A DNA stretch of 64,000 bases from Opitutaceae bacterium (GCA_014879845.1 JACSRI010000119.1:1-64000), one strand, 5' to 3'. Counted from the first letter of the stretch, positions 8,737-17,412 are shown. The notes: generated by a model not told the origin, from the letters alone. Translations and numbers: made by a program.

Positions 8737-9381
8737 ATGCTCTCCATGTCGCTTTTCGCCGTCGTTGATTTCGGGCGTGTCTTCACCGAGGCAGGATTCC
8801 TCTCCTACATCCTGACGGCGGCTTCGCTGCTCGCGGTGTTCATCATCGTCGAGCGCGCCATCGCGCTGCGGCGCGACGCCGTCATGCCGCCCGACCTGGC
8901 CGATGCGGTCCTGCAGAACAAGCCGGCCTCCGGCGGTGGGCACTCCGTCCTCGGGCGGGTGCTGCATTTCGCCGAGCGCCACGTCAACGACCCGGATGCG
9001 ACCAAGGCCTACGCCCGGCTCGAGGTCATGAAGATGGAGCGGGGCGTCCGCTTCCTGGATACGATCTACACCGGCGCCCCGCTGCTCGGCCTGATCGGCA
9101 CGGTCTCGGGCCTGATCGCCGCGTTCAACGCGAGCCGCGACCCGATCACGAAGTTGCCCGATCCGGCGCGTTTCACCGAGAGTGTCGGTTTCGCCCTCTC
9201 CGCGACGCTCATCGGCCTGGTCGTCGCGCTCGTCGCGCTGATCGGCAACGGCATCATCCAGCGCCGGATCGACCAGCATGCCGCGCAGCTCGACGTGCTG
9301 CTCGAGCGCATCCTCGCCCGCGTGCAGGTGGCCGAGGCCGACCGCCAGGCGGCGTCGCCGGCGAACGGGGACCGCCGATGA
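8737..9381 (+). CDS. MotA/TolQ/ExbB-type proton channel subunit
   Basis: Inner-membrane proton channel component that, with the ExbD/TolR protein encoded next, energises a TonB- or Tol-type system. The 214-residue protein has a first TM segment at about 15-35 (SYILTAASLLAVFIIVE), a cytoplasmic loop, and the conserved pair of TM segments after FLDTIYTGAPLLGLIGTVSGLI and SVGFALSATLIGLVVALVAL. The start could be the ATG at 8737 or the one at 8746. Its last four bases (ATGA, 9378-9381) contain the start of the next gene, a sign of translational coupling. No tonB or tolA is adjacent, so it cannot be assigned to Ton or Tol. Confidence 0.9.
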   Translation: MLSMSLFAVVDFGRVFTEAGFLSYILTAASLLAVFIIVERAIALRRDAVMPPDLADAVLQNKPASGGGHSVLGRVLHFAERHVNDPDATKAYARLEVMKMERGVRFLDTIYTGAPLLGLIGTVSGLIAAFNASRDPITKLPDPARFTESVGFALSATLIGLVVALVALIGNGIIQRRIDQHAAQLDVLLERILARVQVAEADRQAASPANGDRR

Positions 9382-9785
9382 GTCTCGGCCTGCGCTCGCG
9401 TCCGCGTCACCGGCCCGAGCTTCCACTCGTGCCGCTGATCGACGTGCTCGTGATGCTCGTGTTCTTCACGTTCGCGACGATGCAGTTTCGCGAACGGACG
9501 GTCGCCTCGCTCAACTTGACGCTGCCCAAGGTCGAGACGGCGGGCGTGAATGAGTTTTCCAGCCCGATCATCATCGGCATCTCCCGGGAGGGTGATTTCA
9601 TGATCAACGGCGTCCCGGCGGACGAGGGCCAGATGGCCGCGATCATCTCCGAGACCTCCCGCCTCGACAACGAGACCACGGTGTTGATCAAGGCTGACGA
9701 GAAGACCCCGCTCGAGCGCGTGACCCGCGCGATGGATATCTGCCGCAAGAACGGCCTGAACAAGATCCGCCTGCAGTCCCGGTAA
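9378..9785 (+). CDS. ExbD/TolR-family biopolymer transport protein
   Basis: Small periplasm-facing partner of the preceding channel. The 135-residue product has a short cytoplasmic lead, one TM helix (LVPLIDVLVMLVFFTFATMQF) containing the essential Asp in LIDV that lines the proton path, and a periplasmic domain ending in VTRAMDICRKNGLNKIRLQ, typical of ExbD/TolR. It overlaps the ExbB-like gene by four bases. The window also holds a TonB-dependent receptor at 26589-28727 that would need such a motor, though a link is only inferred. Confidence 0.9.
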   Translation: MSLGLRSRPRHRPELPLVPLIDVLVMLVFFTFATMQFRERTVASLNLTLPKVETAGVNEFSSPIIIGISREGDFMINGVPADEGQMAAIISETSRLDNETTVLIKADEKTPLERVTRAMDICRKNGLNKIRLQSR

Positions 9786-9807
9786 GGCCCGTGGACGAGG
9801 CATCGCC

Positions 9808-9878
9808 GTAGGTGGCCCGCCCGCGGGCGCCGGACAACGTGCGACCACCGAACGGGCGCCCGCGAGCGGGCAGCCTAC
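9808..9878. repeat. REP-like inverted doublet (GTAGG-CCCGC type)
   Basis: Left arm 9808-9831 starts GTAGGTGGCCCGCCCGCGGG; the right arm 9855-9878, read on the minus strand, starts GTAGGCTGCCCGCTCGCGGG. They match over 24 bases with three differences. Each is a GTAG head plus a GCCCGC..GCGGGC hairpin. The right-arm GTAG contains the TAG stop codon of the histidine kinase gene at 9875-11857. A single copy of the same element follows gatB at 25483. Confidence 0.75.
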
Positions 9879-11857
9879 AGCTGCGCGGCCGGCAACGTGA
9901 GGCTCACGTCGTGCTCGTGCTCGGTGCTGCGCACCGCGAGCTCGAGGCGGCCATGGTGGTCCTCGACGATCTTGCGCGCCACGGTCAGGCCGAGGCCCAC
10001 GCCCGTGTTGCGCGTGGTGTAGAAGGGCTCGAGCGCGTGCTGGGCCGTGTCGTCGGAGAAGCCGCTGCCGTTGTCGCGCACGGTGAGGCGGAGGTTGCCG
10101 TCGGGCGTTTGGGTGATGGATACATGCACCACGGGCTCCTCGGGACGCGCCTGGAGCGCGTTGGTCAGCACCTCCTGGATCGCGTGCTCGAGGGCGGGCC
10201 GATGGCAGCGCACGAGCGGGATGTCCGCATCGGAGCGCAGCTGGAGTTTTCCGGCGGGGGCCTGCGAGCCGCTCACGCGGTCGAAACAGGCCTGCACGAT
10301 GTCGCGCAGGTTGACCGTCTCGCCCGGGGTGCGCGGCGGCTGCGCGAGGTAGAGCATCTGCTCGGTGAAGCGGCCGATGCGGCTGGTCTCGCGCGCGAGC
10401 GCGGTCTTGAGCGAGCGGCGGAAGTCGTCGTCCTGGTACTCGGTGTCGAGCAGTTGCTCGTGGGTGGCGAGGGGCACGAGCGAATTGCGAATCTCGTGGG
10501 CGAAGCGTTTCGCGATGAGCGCGATGAGGCGCGCCTTCGAGGCCTCGATCTCGAGCTGCTTGGCCGCCTCGATCTGTGTGAAGTCCTCGAGCACGAGCAT
10601 CGCACTCTGCGGCAGCACGCCGCCCTGCGAGCTCATGAACGGGATGATCGAGACGTGGAAGAGTCGGTCGGTAGCGAGGCCGCCGGTGAAGAAGAACGGC
10701 GCGGGCTTTTCGCCCGTCTTCACCGCCTGGTAGAGCGGGCCGGCGAGCTTGGGCGGAAGGTCGCCGAAATCGAGGCGGGCCGAGCCGGGCGCGGCGCCCT
10801 TGATGTAGGCGACCATCGCGCGGTTGGCGTGGAGCACGTGCAGGTTGGCGTCGACCACGAGGCATCCGCTGCTCAGCGCGGTGAGCACGTCGCCGAGGAG
10901 GCGGTGGCTGGCCGTGAGCTGCTGGTGGAGCCAGGTGTTCTTGATCGCGGTGCCGAGCTCTTCCATGAGCAGGAAGAGCAGCTGCAGCTCGTCGGACGTG
11001 AAATCGCGGCCGGTCACGTGGCGGCCGAGCATGGCGACGCCGATGGAGCGCGTGCGATCGCTGATCGGGACCGCCACCGAGCAGCCGAGGATCTCGAACT
11101 CGCGGCTGATCTTGGGATCGAAGCCGACCTCATGGGCGAGGAGGATCTGCGGCGTCTCGAGCAGGCTGGCACCGATGCCGGCGGTGCGCGAGAGGTCGAA
11201 GCACTCGATCACATCGGGCGCGATGCCGACGGCCGCGGCGCAGGAGAGGCGCGGGCCGTTGAGATTGGAGCCGACGGTGCCGCGGGGCGGCTCGAGATAG
11301 ACGGCGATGCGCGACACGCCCACGATCTCGCGCACCTTCTGCACGAACTGCTCGGCAAACAGCTTGTGATCGAGCGAGTAGCCGAGGATGTGGGAAAAGT
11401 CGCGCAGGATGTCGAGGGCGGCGCGGCCGGCGGAGTTGACGCTGTGGGGGCGTGCGACGGCACGGCCCGCCGGCGCCGGACGCGACGCGGCGGGCTCATC
11501 GCCGGGCGAGAGGCGCCGCAGGGCATGCGTGAGGTGGGCGGCACTCACCGGCTCGCGCAGGATGAAGTCCGCGCCGGCGGCGAGCGCGCTTTCCTCCCAC
11601 GCCAGGGGCGCGCCATCGACGATCACGGCCACGGGCAAGTCGGCGCGCTGGCGGCGCAGGGCGCGGATCTCGTCGAGCTGGTGTTCCGATGCGCCGTTGG
11701 CCACCACCAGGACGGCGTCGAAGAGACCCTTCTCCACGAGTGGCGCTCCTTCGCTCACCTCGCTGCGGAAGGCGATCCGCCCGCCGGATTCCGCAAGCAG
11801 CGCGTTGATGCGCTGGCGGGCATCGTCCTGAGCAGTGATGGCGAGGAGGTTGACCAC
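9875..11857 (-). CDS. Cytosolic sensor histidine kinase (pseudo-receiver, GAF, PAS-like, HisKA, HATPase)
   Basis: A 660-residue soluble sensor kinase starting at GTG. Residues about 1-115 fold like a response-regulator receiver, but the phospho-acceptor strand reads FDAVLVVANG with no Asp at the expected place, and the usual KP motif is REP, so it is a pseudo-receiver. A GAF-like domain (about 150-320) and a PAS-like segment (about 330-440) follow. The HisKA motif RFAHEIRNSLVP gives the phosphorylated H454. The HATPase has the N box LTNALQA and G boxes DNGSGF and GVGLGLTVARKI. No TM segment is seen. It is divergent from the LuxD-like/methyltransferase gene, which suggests it belongs to the same signalling island. 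The TAG stop lies in a REP-like element. Confidence 0.88.
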   Translation of the reverse strand: MVNLLAITAQDDARQRINALLAESGGRIAFRSEVSEGAPLVEKGLFDAVLVVANGASEHQLDEIRALRRQRADLPVAVIVDGAPLAWEESALAAGADFILREPVSAAHLTHALRRLSPGDEPAASRPAPAGRAVARPHSVNSAGRAALDILRDFSHILGYSLDHKLFAEQFVQKVREIVGVSRIAVYLEPPRGTVGSNLNGPRLSCAAAVGIAPDVIECFDLSRTAGIGASLLETPQILLAHEVGFDPKISREFEILGCSVAVPISDRTRSIGVAMLGRHVTGRDFTSDELQLLFLLMEELGTAIKNTWLHQQLTASHRLLGDVLTALSSGCLVVDANLHVLHANRAMVAYIKGAAPGSARLDFGDLPPKLAGPLYQAVKTGEKPAPFFFTGGLATDRLFHVSIIPFMSSQGGVLPQSAMLVLEDFTQIEAAKQLEIEASKARLIALIAKRFAHEIRNSLVPLATHEQLLDTEYQDDDFRRSLKTALARETSRIGRFTEQMLYLAQPPRTPGETVNLRDIVQACFDRVSGSQAPAGKLQLRSDADIPLVRCHRPALEHAIQEVLTNALQARPEEPVVHVSITQTPDGNLRLTVRDNGSGFSDDTAQHALEPFYTTRNTGVGLGLTVARKIVEDHHGRLELAVRSTEHEHDVSLTLPAAQL

Positions 11858-12224
11858 AGGGTGTGGAAAGAGATTTGCAGACCGAGTGTCCGGCGAAGCA
11901 AGCCCCTGTGATGCAGAGTGCTAATAATCAGGGGGCGCGCTTAGGGTAAAATCGACCGGGGTTTCGCCCAGGAGATCTGAGGCGTGGCAGCCCGGGTGCC
12001 CGCCGCCGGCACGAGCTGGGAAACGTCGATGCGATCGCGCACGCGTCCGACCATCGACCGTGGATGGGTTCGTGTCGCCGGAGCGCCGCGAGGTACCTCG
12101 TCTGCCGCCGTGGCATTTGACCGTGCAGCGTCGAGGACACGCGATGGGCCCAGAAGAGCATTGCCAATGCGTCCCCGGCTTTTTGTCTATCGCGCAGTCT
12201 ACTAAAAACTTACGATCACATCGG
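11858..12224. other. Long divergent intergenic region without a gene
   Basis: 367 bases separate the divergent kinase and the LuxD-like fusion. No convincing gene was seen; short open frames here have no recognisable protein features. The last 60 bases are more AT-rich (TTTTTGTCTATC ... CTACTAAAAACTTACG) and could hold the promoter of the rightward operon. A perfect palindrome GCATTG-C-CAATGC lies at 12158-12170. A long leader RNA is possible, but no known riboswitch was recognised. Confidence 0.5.
12158..12170. promoter_or_regulatory. Palindromic candidate operator before the LuxD-like fusion gene
   Basis: GCATTGCCAATGC is a perfect 6-1-6 palindrome about 55 bases upstream of the ATG at 12225. 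Its position suits an operator or activator site. No cognate regulator gene with a DNA-binding domain is in the operon, so this is tentative. Confidence 0.35.
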
Positions 12225-13928
12225 ATGAAGTCGGCCAGCCCTCCCCAGAAAGCCGTGGCGGACGTCGTGAGCGAGGCGTTGCTCTACCCGAGCCGATCGG
12301 GGCTGAAGCTGTCGGCATTCTGGGACCACCGGGCGGAGGGATACGAGCGCTGCCCCTTCGTGATCGTCGCCCCGAAATATGGGGAGACGAAGAAGAACAA
12401 TCTGCAGCTCGGCTACCTGCTCGCGGCGAACGGCATGAATGTCGTGCGCTTCGACCACACCAACCACGTGGGCGAGAGCGCGGGTGAGAAGACCGCCTTC
12501 ACCTTGCCCGGCGGGGTCGAGGATATCCTGGCGACGATCGATCACCTGGTCTCGCGGTTTCACATCTCCACCGTCTCGTTGCTGGCCAGCAGCCTCTCGG
12601 CGCGCACGGCCCTGCGTGCGGCCGCGCGCGATCGGCGCATCGCGCACCTCGTCTGCATCGTCGGGGTGGTCAATGTCCGCCACACCTTGCGCGAGGTCTA
12701 CCGCGAGGACCTCGTCGCCAATCATCTCGCCGGCAAGACCTGGGGCGTGACCGACATCCTCGGGCACGAGATCGACTTCGACCGGTTCCTGGCGACGGCC
12801 TGCGAGTCGCGCATGCACGATCTCGACGGTGCGGCGGTGGACCTGGCGGCGACATCGGTGCCGGTGACCTACTTCAGCGGCGAGGAGGATACGTGGGTCT
12901 CGTTCAAGGAGGTCGAGCAGGCGGTGCGCCGCGCGCCGTGCGGTCGTGTGGTCAAGCTCGCGGGCGCCAAGCACGAGGTCCGCGAGAACGAGCCGGCCGC
13001 GCAGAAAGCCTTCAATGAAGTCGTCGGCGAGATCATCCGCGAGGCGTGGGGCCTGGAGAACGCGCCTACGGACCTGCGCACGCCGGATGTCCGGCAGGTC
13101 TTTGCCCAAAATCGCATCGAACGCGCCCGCCTGAAGAAGGCCGCTCCCACCGGTCCGACCGAACTCAGCTTCTGGAGCGATTACCTGCGCAAGTTCGACC
13201 TGCTCGGGCGCGTCGAGGACTACTGCGCCTACCTCGAGCTCGTCGGCGAGTTGCTCGGGCCGTTCAAACCCGGCGAGGCCGTGCTCGACGCGGGCTGCGG
13301 CAGCGGGCTCTTCGGCGCGTGGCTGCTGCGCAATCTCCCGGCGGCGCCGCGCTCCGCACCGCCCATGCTCTACGTGGGCCTCGACCTGACCCGGCACGGT
13401 CTCACCGAGTCGAGCGCCAAGCACACGGCCCTGCTCGCCGCGCGAGCCAAGGCCGAGCGCGGCTGGGTCGAGCACGGCGTCGAGGTGATGTATGCCCAGG
13501 CCAACTTCGACCGCATCGGACCGGAGGCCGATCCGCGCGAGATGCCGCGGTTTGCCGACGGCATGTTTGACGTGGTGTGTTGCAGCCTCGTGCTCTCCTA
13601 CCTGGTCGATCCGTCGATCGTCCTGACCGAGTTTCGCCGGCTCCTGCGCCCGGGCGGACGACTCATGGTCTCGAGCATGAAACCGCACTGCGACATGTCC
13701 ACGATCTACCGGGACTTCATGGACCAGGGTGTCTCGAGCACCGAGCTGCAGTCCGCGCGCAACCTCCTCAGCGCGGCCGGCCAGATCAAGCTCAAGGAGG
13801 AGCAGGGATACTACGTGTTTTACTCCGGCGAACAGCTGGTGGACATGCTGCGCGCCGCGGGCTTTCGCGACCTGCAGGTGTTCGCTTCCTTCGGCGACCA
13901 GGCGGTCGTGGTGCGGGGGGCCGCGTGA
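12225..13928 (+). CDS. LuxD-like acyltransferase/thioesterase fused to a SAM-dependent methyltransferase
   Basis: A 567-residue two-domain enzyme. Residues 1-275 resemble LuxD, the acyl-ACP thioesterase of the bacterial luciferase fatty-acid reductase complex. They share FDHTNHVGESAG, the nucleophile motif ASSLSARTA (S123), VGVVNVRHTLREV, the acid in EEDTWV (D222) and the base in GAKHEVREN (H250), so the catalytic triad appears intact. Residues about 330-567 form a class I methyltransferase with LDAGCGSGLFG (355-365) and the FDVVCCSLVLSYL and LLRPGGRLMVSS motifs. No luxC, luxE or luciferase genes are present. The gene overlaps the next by GTGA, coupling it to a membrane histidine kinase. A reasonable inference is release of a fatty acyl chain and methylation of it or a derived molecule as a signal; the substrate is unknown. 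The ATG at 12225 directly precedes the conserved domain; a longer in-frame start at 12060 is less likely. Confidence 0.82.
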   Translation: MKSASPPQKAVADVVSEALLYPSRSGLKLSAFWDHRAEGYERCPFVIVAPKYGETKKNNLQLGYLLAANGMNVVRFDHTNHVGESAGEKTAFTLPGGVEDILATIDHLVSRFHISTVSLLASSLSARTALRAAARDRRIAHLVCIVGVVNVRHTLREVYREDLVANHLAGKTWGVTDILGHEIDFDRFLATACESRMHDLDGAAVDLAATSVPVTYFSGEEDTWVSFKEVEQAVRRAPCGRVVKLAGAKHEVRENEPAAQKAFNEVVGEIIREAWGLENAPTDLRTPDVRQVFAQNRIERARLKKAAPTGPTELSFWSDYLRKFDLLGRVEDYCAYLELVGELLGPFKPGEAVLDAGCGSGLFGAWLLRNLPAAPRSAPPMLYVGLDLTRHGLTESSAKHTALLAARAKAERGWVEHGVEVMYAQANFDRIGPEADPREMPRFADGMFDVVCCSLVLSYLVDPSIVLTEFRRLLRPGGRLMVSSMKPHCDMSTIYRDFMDQGVSSTELQSARNLLSAAGQIKLKEEQGYYVFYSGEQLVDMLRAAGFRDLQVFASFGDQAVVVRGAA

Positions 13929-16030
13929 TCCTCTACTGCTCCATCACCGCGTTCCTCAACGCGATCACGAGCTTCGTGCTCGGCGTATCGGTGCTTCTGC
14001 GACGCACGCCGGGCAACCCGAACGTGCCGTTCTTCTTCTTCGCCCTGGCGGTGTCGGGCTGGTCGGGCGCGTATTTCGCGTGGCAACTCAGCAGCGACCA
14101 GGCGGCCGCCCTGCTCTGGGTGCGCGTGCTTTCCGCCCTGGCGATCTTCACCCTTCCGACCTACTATCACTTCTCCGTCCGCCTGGCCGGCACCTCGCGC
14201 AACACGCTCATCGTCGCCGGGTACGCCGCCGCCGCGGTGATCGCGGTGCTGTGCGCCACGCCGTTGATGTGCGCGGGTGTCGCTCCGCTGCACGGGTTTC
14301 CGTGGTGGCCGCGGGCGGGCTCGCTCTACTGGTTCTACCTGCTCGTGTTCTTTTCCGTCATGCTCGCGGGTTGGGGCGAGATGTACGTGGCGTTTCGCAC
14401 CGCCGGGCACGTGCGGCGCAACCAGCTCAAGTTCGTGCTCGGCGGCACGGTGATCGGCTTCGTCGGCGGCGCGACGAATTTTCCCTATTGGTACGAGATC
14501 CCGATTCCCCCGGTCGGCAACGGCCTCGTCGCGCTCTACGTGCTCGGGTCGGCCTATTCCATCATCCGGTTCCGCCTGCTCGAGGTGAACTACGTGCTCA
14601 CCAAGCTCGTGGCCTACACGCTCGTGGCCATCCCGCTCACGGTCATCTACCCGACGCTCTTCCTCGCGCTGCAGCGCCTCTTCCCGGTCCATCGCGACGC
14701 CTTTGCCGCCGAGCTGGCGCTGTCGTTCGTGCTGGCGCTGGTCTCCTTCGCCTTCCTTTCGAAGGTGAAGGTGCGGCTCGACGGCGTGCTCGATCGCACG
14801 CTGCTCAAGCCGTATGTGAGCGGCCGCGACCGCCTGCGCGAGTTCGCCTTCGAGATCGCGGGCATCAAGGACGAGGAGGACATGTTCCATCGCACCGTCG
14901 AGGTGGTCTCGGTGGCACTCGATGCGCCGGCCACGCTGTTCATACGCGGGGAACTCGACACGGTCTACCGCAAGCGCGCCTCGCGCGGACACGACATCCA
15001 GGGGCACCAGCCCTTTGAGCTCGGCGACGCCGACCCGCTGATCGCGGCCGTGCGCGGCGACCGCCGCGCTCGCGTGCTCGAGGAGGTCAAGCGCCTGCAC
15101 CCCGAGCAGGTCGACGCCATCGAGGCCCTGCGCGTCGCCCGGCAAACCGAGGTGGTGGTGCCGGTGCACGCCGACGATGCGTTCTACGGCGTGCTCTGCC
15201 TGGGCCCGCGCAAGCGCTACCGCCTGTATTCAGATCTTGAGATCTCGACGATCGAGGCGATCACGCTGCAGCTCGGCCTGCACCTGCGCGCCCGTCAGCT
15301 CGAGCGCCGCGCCAACCAGACGGAGAAGCTCATCTCGCTCGGAACCCTCGCCGCGGGTCTCGCGCACGAGCTGCGCAACCCCCTCGTATCCATCAAGACC
15401 TTCGCCCAGTTGCTCGAGGAGAACCCCAACGACCCGGAGGTGCAGCGGGAGTTTTCCGCCACCGTCCACCGCGATGTCGGCCGTATCGAGGGCATCGTGG
15501 AAAACGTCTCGGCCTTCGCGACCGACCGGAAGGTGGCGTTCAACTGGTTGCGCCTCGAGGAGGTCGTGCGCGCGGCTTCCGACATCGTGCGCCCGTCTCT
15601 CGTCGAGTCGGGCGTGCGCCTCGACGTCGCGCTCGGGTCCGTGCCCATGGTGCACGGCAACCACAACCAACTCACCCAGGTCGTGCTCAACCTGCTCAAC
15701 AACGCGGTGCAGGCGTTTCACGGGCGCGAGGGCGGCCTGATCCGCATCGAGTTGGGCCACCGCGACGGCGCGACGGTCAAGCCCGTGGTCGAGATCGCCA
15801 TCACCGACAATGGCCCGGGCATCGACGCCGAGGTGCTGCCGCGCCTTTTCGAGCCATTCACCACGACGAAGAACACCGGCGATCGCGCGCGCAAGGGCGG
15901 CATGGGACTCGGCCTCGCCATCGTGAAGCGCATCGTCGACGGGCACAACGGCCTCATCCGGGTCGAGTCCCGCAAGGGGCAGGGCACGACGTTCACGGTC
16001 GTGCTACCGTGCGAGGGCGGCGAGGCATGA
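13925..16030 (+). CDS. Multi-pass membrane sensor histidine kinase with GAF domain
   Basis: A 701-residue sensor kinase. The N-terminal ~290 residues are strongly hydrophobic with seven or more TM helices, in the style of the 7TM histidine kinase N-terminus and of PrsK-type kinases. Residues about 300-460 form a GAF-like domain. HisKA carries the phospho-acceptor H481 in LAHELRNPLVSIKTFAQLL. The HATPase follows with LLNNAVQAF, DNGPGI, LFEPFTTTK and GMGLGLAIVKRIV. It starts at a GTG (13925) overlapping the stop of the LuxD-like/methyltransferase gene, and ends in an ATGA overlap with the next gene, so the three are translationally coupled. This arrangement suggests that it senses the product of the upstream enzyme; the ligand is unknown. 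Confidence 0.88.
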   Translation: MILYCSITAFLNAITSFVLGVSVLLRRTPGNPNVPFFFFALAVSGWSGAYFAWQLSSDQAAALLWVRVLSALAIFTLPTYYHFSVRLAGTSRNTLIVAGYAAAAVIAVLCATPLMCAGVAPLHGFPWWPRAGSLYWFYLLVFFSVMLAGWGEMYVAFRTAGHVRRNQLKFVLGGTVIGFVGGATNFPYWYEIPIPPVGNGLVALYVLGSAYSIIRFRLLEVNYVLTKLVAYTLVAIPLTVIYPTLFLALQRLFPVHRDAFAAELALSFVLALVSFAFLSKVKVRLDGVLDRTLLKPYVSGRDRLREFAFEIAGIKDEEDMFHRTVEVVSVALDAPATLFIRGELDTVYRKRASRGHDIQGHQPFELGDADPLIAAVRGDRRARVLEEVKRLHPEQVDAIEALRVARQTEVVVPVHADDAFYGVLCLGPRKRYRLYSDLEISTIEAITLQLGLHLRARQLERRANQTEKLISLGTLAAGLAHELRNPLVSIKTFAQLLEENPNDPEVQREFSATVHRDVGRIEGIVENVSAFATDRKVAFNWLRLEEVVRAASDIVRPSLVESGVRLDVALGSVPMVHGNHNQLTQVVLNLLNNAVQAFHGREGGLIRIELGHRDGATVKPVVEIAITDNGPGIDAEVLPRLFEPFTTTKNTGDRARKGGMGLGLAIVKRIVDGHNGLIRVESRKGQGTTFTVVLPCEGGEA

Positions 16031-17412
16031 GCCCCGCGTCGAAACCGCCGGCCGAGCCGCGCGCGACCGCCTCGCCGATCATCGCGGCGACCCTGCGCAC
16101 GCTCGCGGGCGACCTGCGCTCGGGGGCCGATCTTTCATCGCTGCTGGCCGCGATGGGGCGCGCGCTCGCCTCGGTGCCGACCTTGCGCGGCTTCACCGTC
16201 GAGGCGGTCGGCGAGGGCGTGGAGTTTTCCTCCGACCGGCTCACGATCCCGCTGCTCGGCTCCGCCGGGGCGCTCGGCACGATGCGGCTGGCGCCGGGCT
16301 CCGGGGGCGTGTTCCGCTCGAGCCGCCTGCAGCTGGCCGGGGCTCTGGCCGAACTCGCCGCGGTCGTGGTCGATCACGCGCTGGTGGCGCGCACGCGCAC
16401 CGCGCCCACGGAGATGATCGCGATCACGCTCGCCGACCTGCCCGTCGGTGTCCTCTGCTTCGACGGCAGCGGGGCGCTCGTCTTCGCCAATACCGCGGCC
16501 CACCAGGCCCTCGGCGGCCGTGTACCCGCGGATTGGATGTCGGTCTGGAACACGTTTGCGCCGGCCGCGCGGCGCGAGCCGGGCACGGCGTTTATCCTGC
16601 GCGAGGGCAGCCGCCTGGTGCACGTCGCCGCCCGGCGGGCCTCGGCCACCGGGCCCGGGGCGATCGTGCTGACCGATCTCGCCGCGCGCGTGAACGCGTT
16701 CAATGAGGTCGTCTCCGCCGAGGTCTACCGCAGCCTGGTCGAGAAACAGCCAGTGAGCCTCGGGGTGGTGGCCGGCGTCGATGGCTCGCCCGCGGCGATC
16801 GAGGCGCTCGAGGCGATGCGGCCGGCGCTGCCGGTCGGCGCCCGGGTCGGGCCGATCGACGGCGAGGCGGTCGGCATCCTGGTGGCGCGGGCGCAGGCGA
16901 ATGCGCTCTGGCCCGTGCTGCGCGAGCTCGCCCGCGTGCGAACCGGTGCGGAGCCGCTGCGCGGCGGCATCGCGTCGCTGCGGCTTGCCGGCGACACGCC
17001 CGGTGCTCTGCTCGCGCGGGCCATCTCCGACCTGAGGCCGCTCGCTCTCGACCCACGGCCGGGCGTCCTCGTGTGCGACCGGTCTCCAGCCGTCAACGAC
17101 ACGCTGGCGCTCATGCTGCGCCGTGATTTCGCGGTGACCTGCTCCGCGCACTGGAGCGAGAGCCTCGCGTTGCTCGAGGAGCAGAGCTTCGACGGGCTCG
17201 TGCTCGAGCTGCCGTCGCGCGGCGACGCGCGGGCCCAGGCGTTTGCCCTGCGCGCGCTCGAGCTGCAGCCGGCGGCGCAGCCTTTTTTTGTCACCGATCT
17301 GCCCGGCCCCTGGGAGACGGCTGAACTTGGTCGGCCGGACCGGCCGGTCTTTCGAAAGCCGTTTGTCGTGCGCGACGTGCGCGCGGCGCTCAGGGGCGCG
17401 TTTGCGCGCTGA
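16027..17412 (+). CDS. GAF/PAS-like protein with C-terminal pseudo-receiver
   Basis: A 461-residue protein without a kinase core or DNA-binding domain. Residues about 10-120 look GAF-like, and about 120-220 PAS-like (LPVGVLCFDGSGALVFAN). A middle region of about 230-340 is unassigned, and about 345-460 is receiver-like. In the receiver the acidic residue D351 (VLVCDRSP) and K444 (FRKPF) are kept, but the phospho-acceptor position is Glu394 (GLVLELPSRG) instead of Asp. Glu can mimic a phosphorylated Asp, so this could be a permanently active docking domain; that is inference. It overlaps the preceding kinase gene by four bases. It could be an accessory or scaffold for the island. No exact family was recognised. 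Confidence 0.7.
   Translation: MSPASKPPAEPRATASPIIAATLRTLAGDLRSGADLSSLLAAMGRALASVPTLRGFTVEAVGEGVEFSSDRLTIPLLGSAGALGTMRLAPGSGGVFRSSRLQLAGALAELAAVVVDHALVARTRTAPTEMIAITLADLPVGVLCFDGSGALVFANTAAHQALGGRVPADWMSVWNTFAPAARREPGTAFILREGSRLVHVAARRASATGPGAIVLTDLAARVNAFNEVVSAEVYRSLVEKQPVSLGVVAGVDGSPAAIEALEAMRPALPVGARVGPIDGEAVGILVARAQANALWPVLRELARVRTGAEPLRGGIASLRLAGDTPGALLARAISDLRPLALDPRPGVLVCDRSPAVNDTLALMLRRDFAVTCSAHWSESLALLEEQSFDGLVLELPSRGDARAQAFALRALELQPAAQPFFVTDLPGPWETAELGRPDRPVFRKPFVVRDVRAALRGAFAR

Noticed and set aside
9812-11911. A 699-residue plus-strand frame opposite the histidine kinase
   Set aside because: The minus strand encodes clear HisKA and HATPase motifs; the plus frame is a compositional shadow.
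11858-12224. Riboswitch or small coding genes in the long divergent gap
   Set aside because: No known riboswitch core was recognised, and the short open frames lack good ribosome sites or protein-like sequence.
12225-17412. A bioluminescence (lux) operon
   Set aside because: Only a LuxD-like domain is present; no luxA/B luciferase, luxC reductase or luxE synthetase was found.
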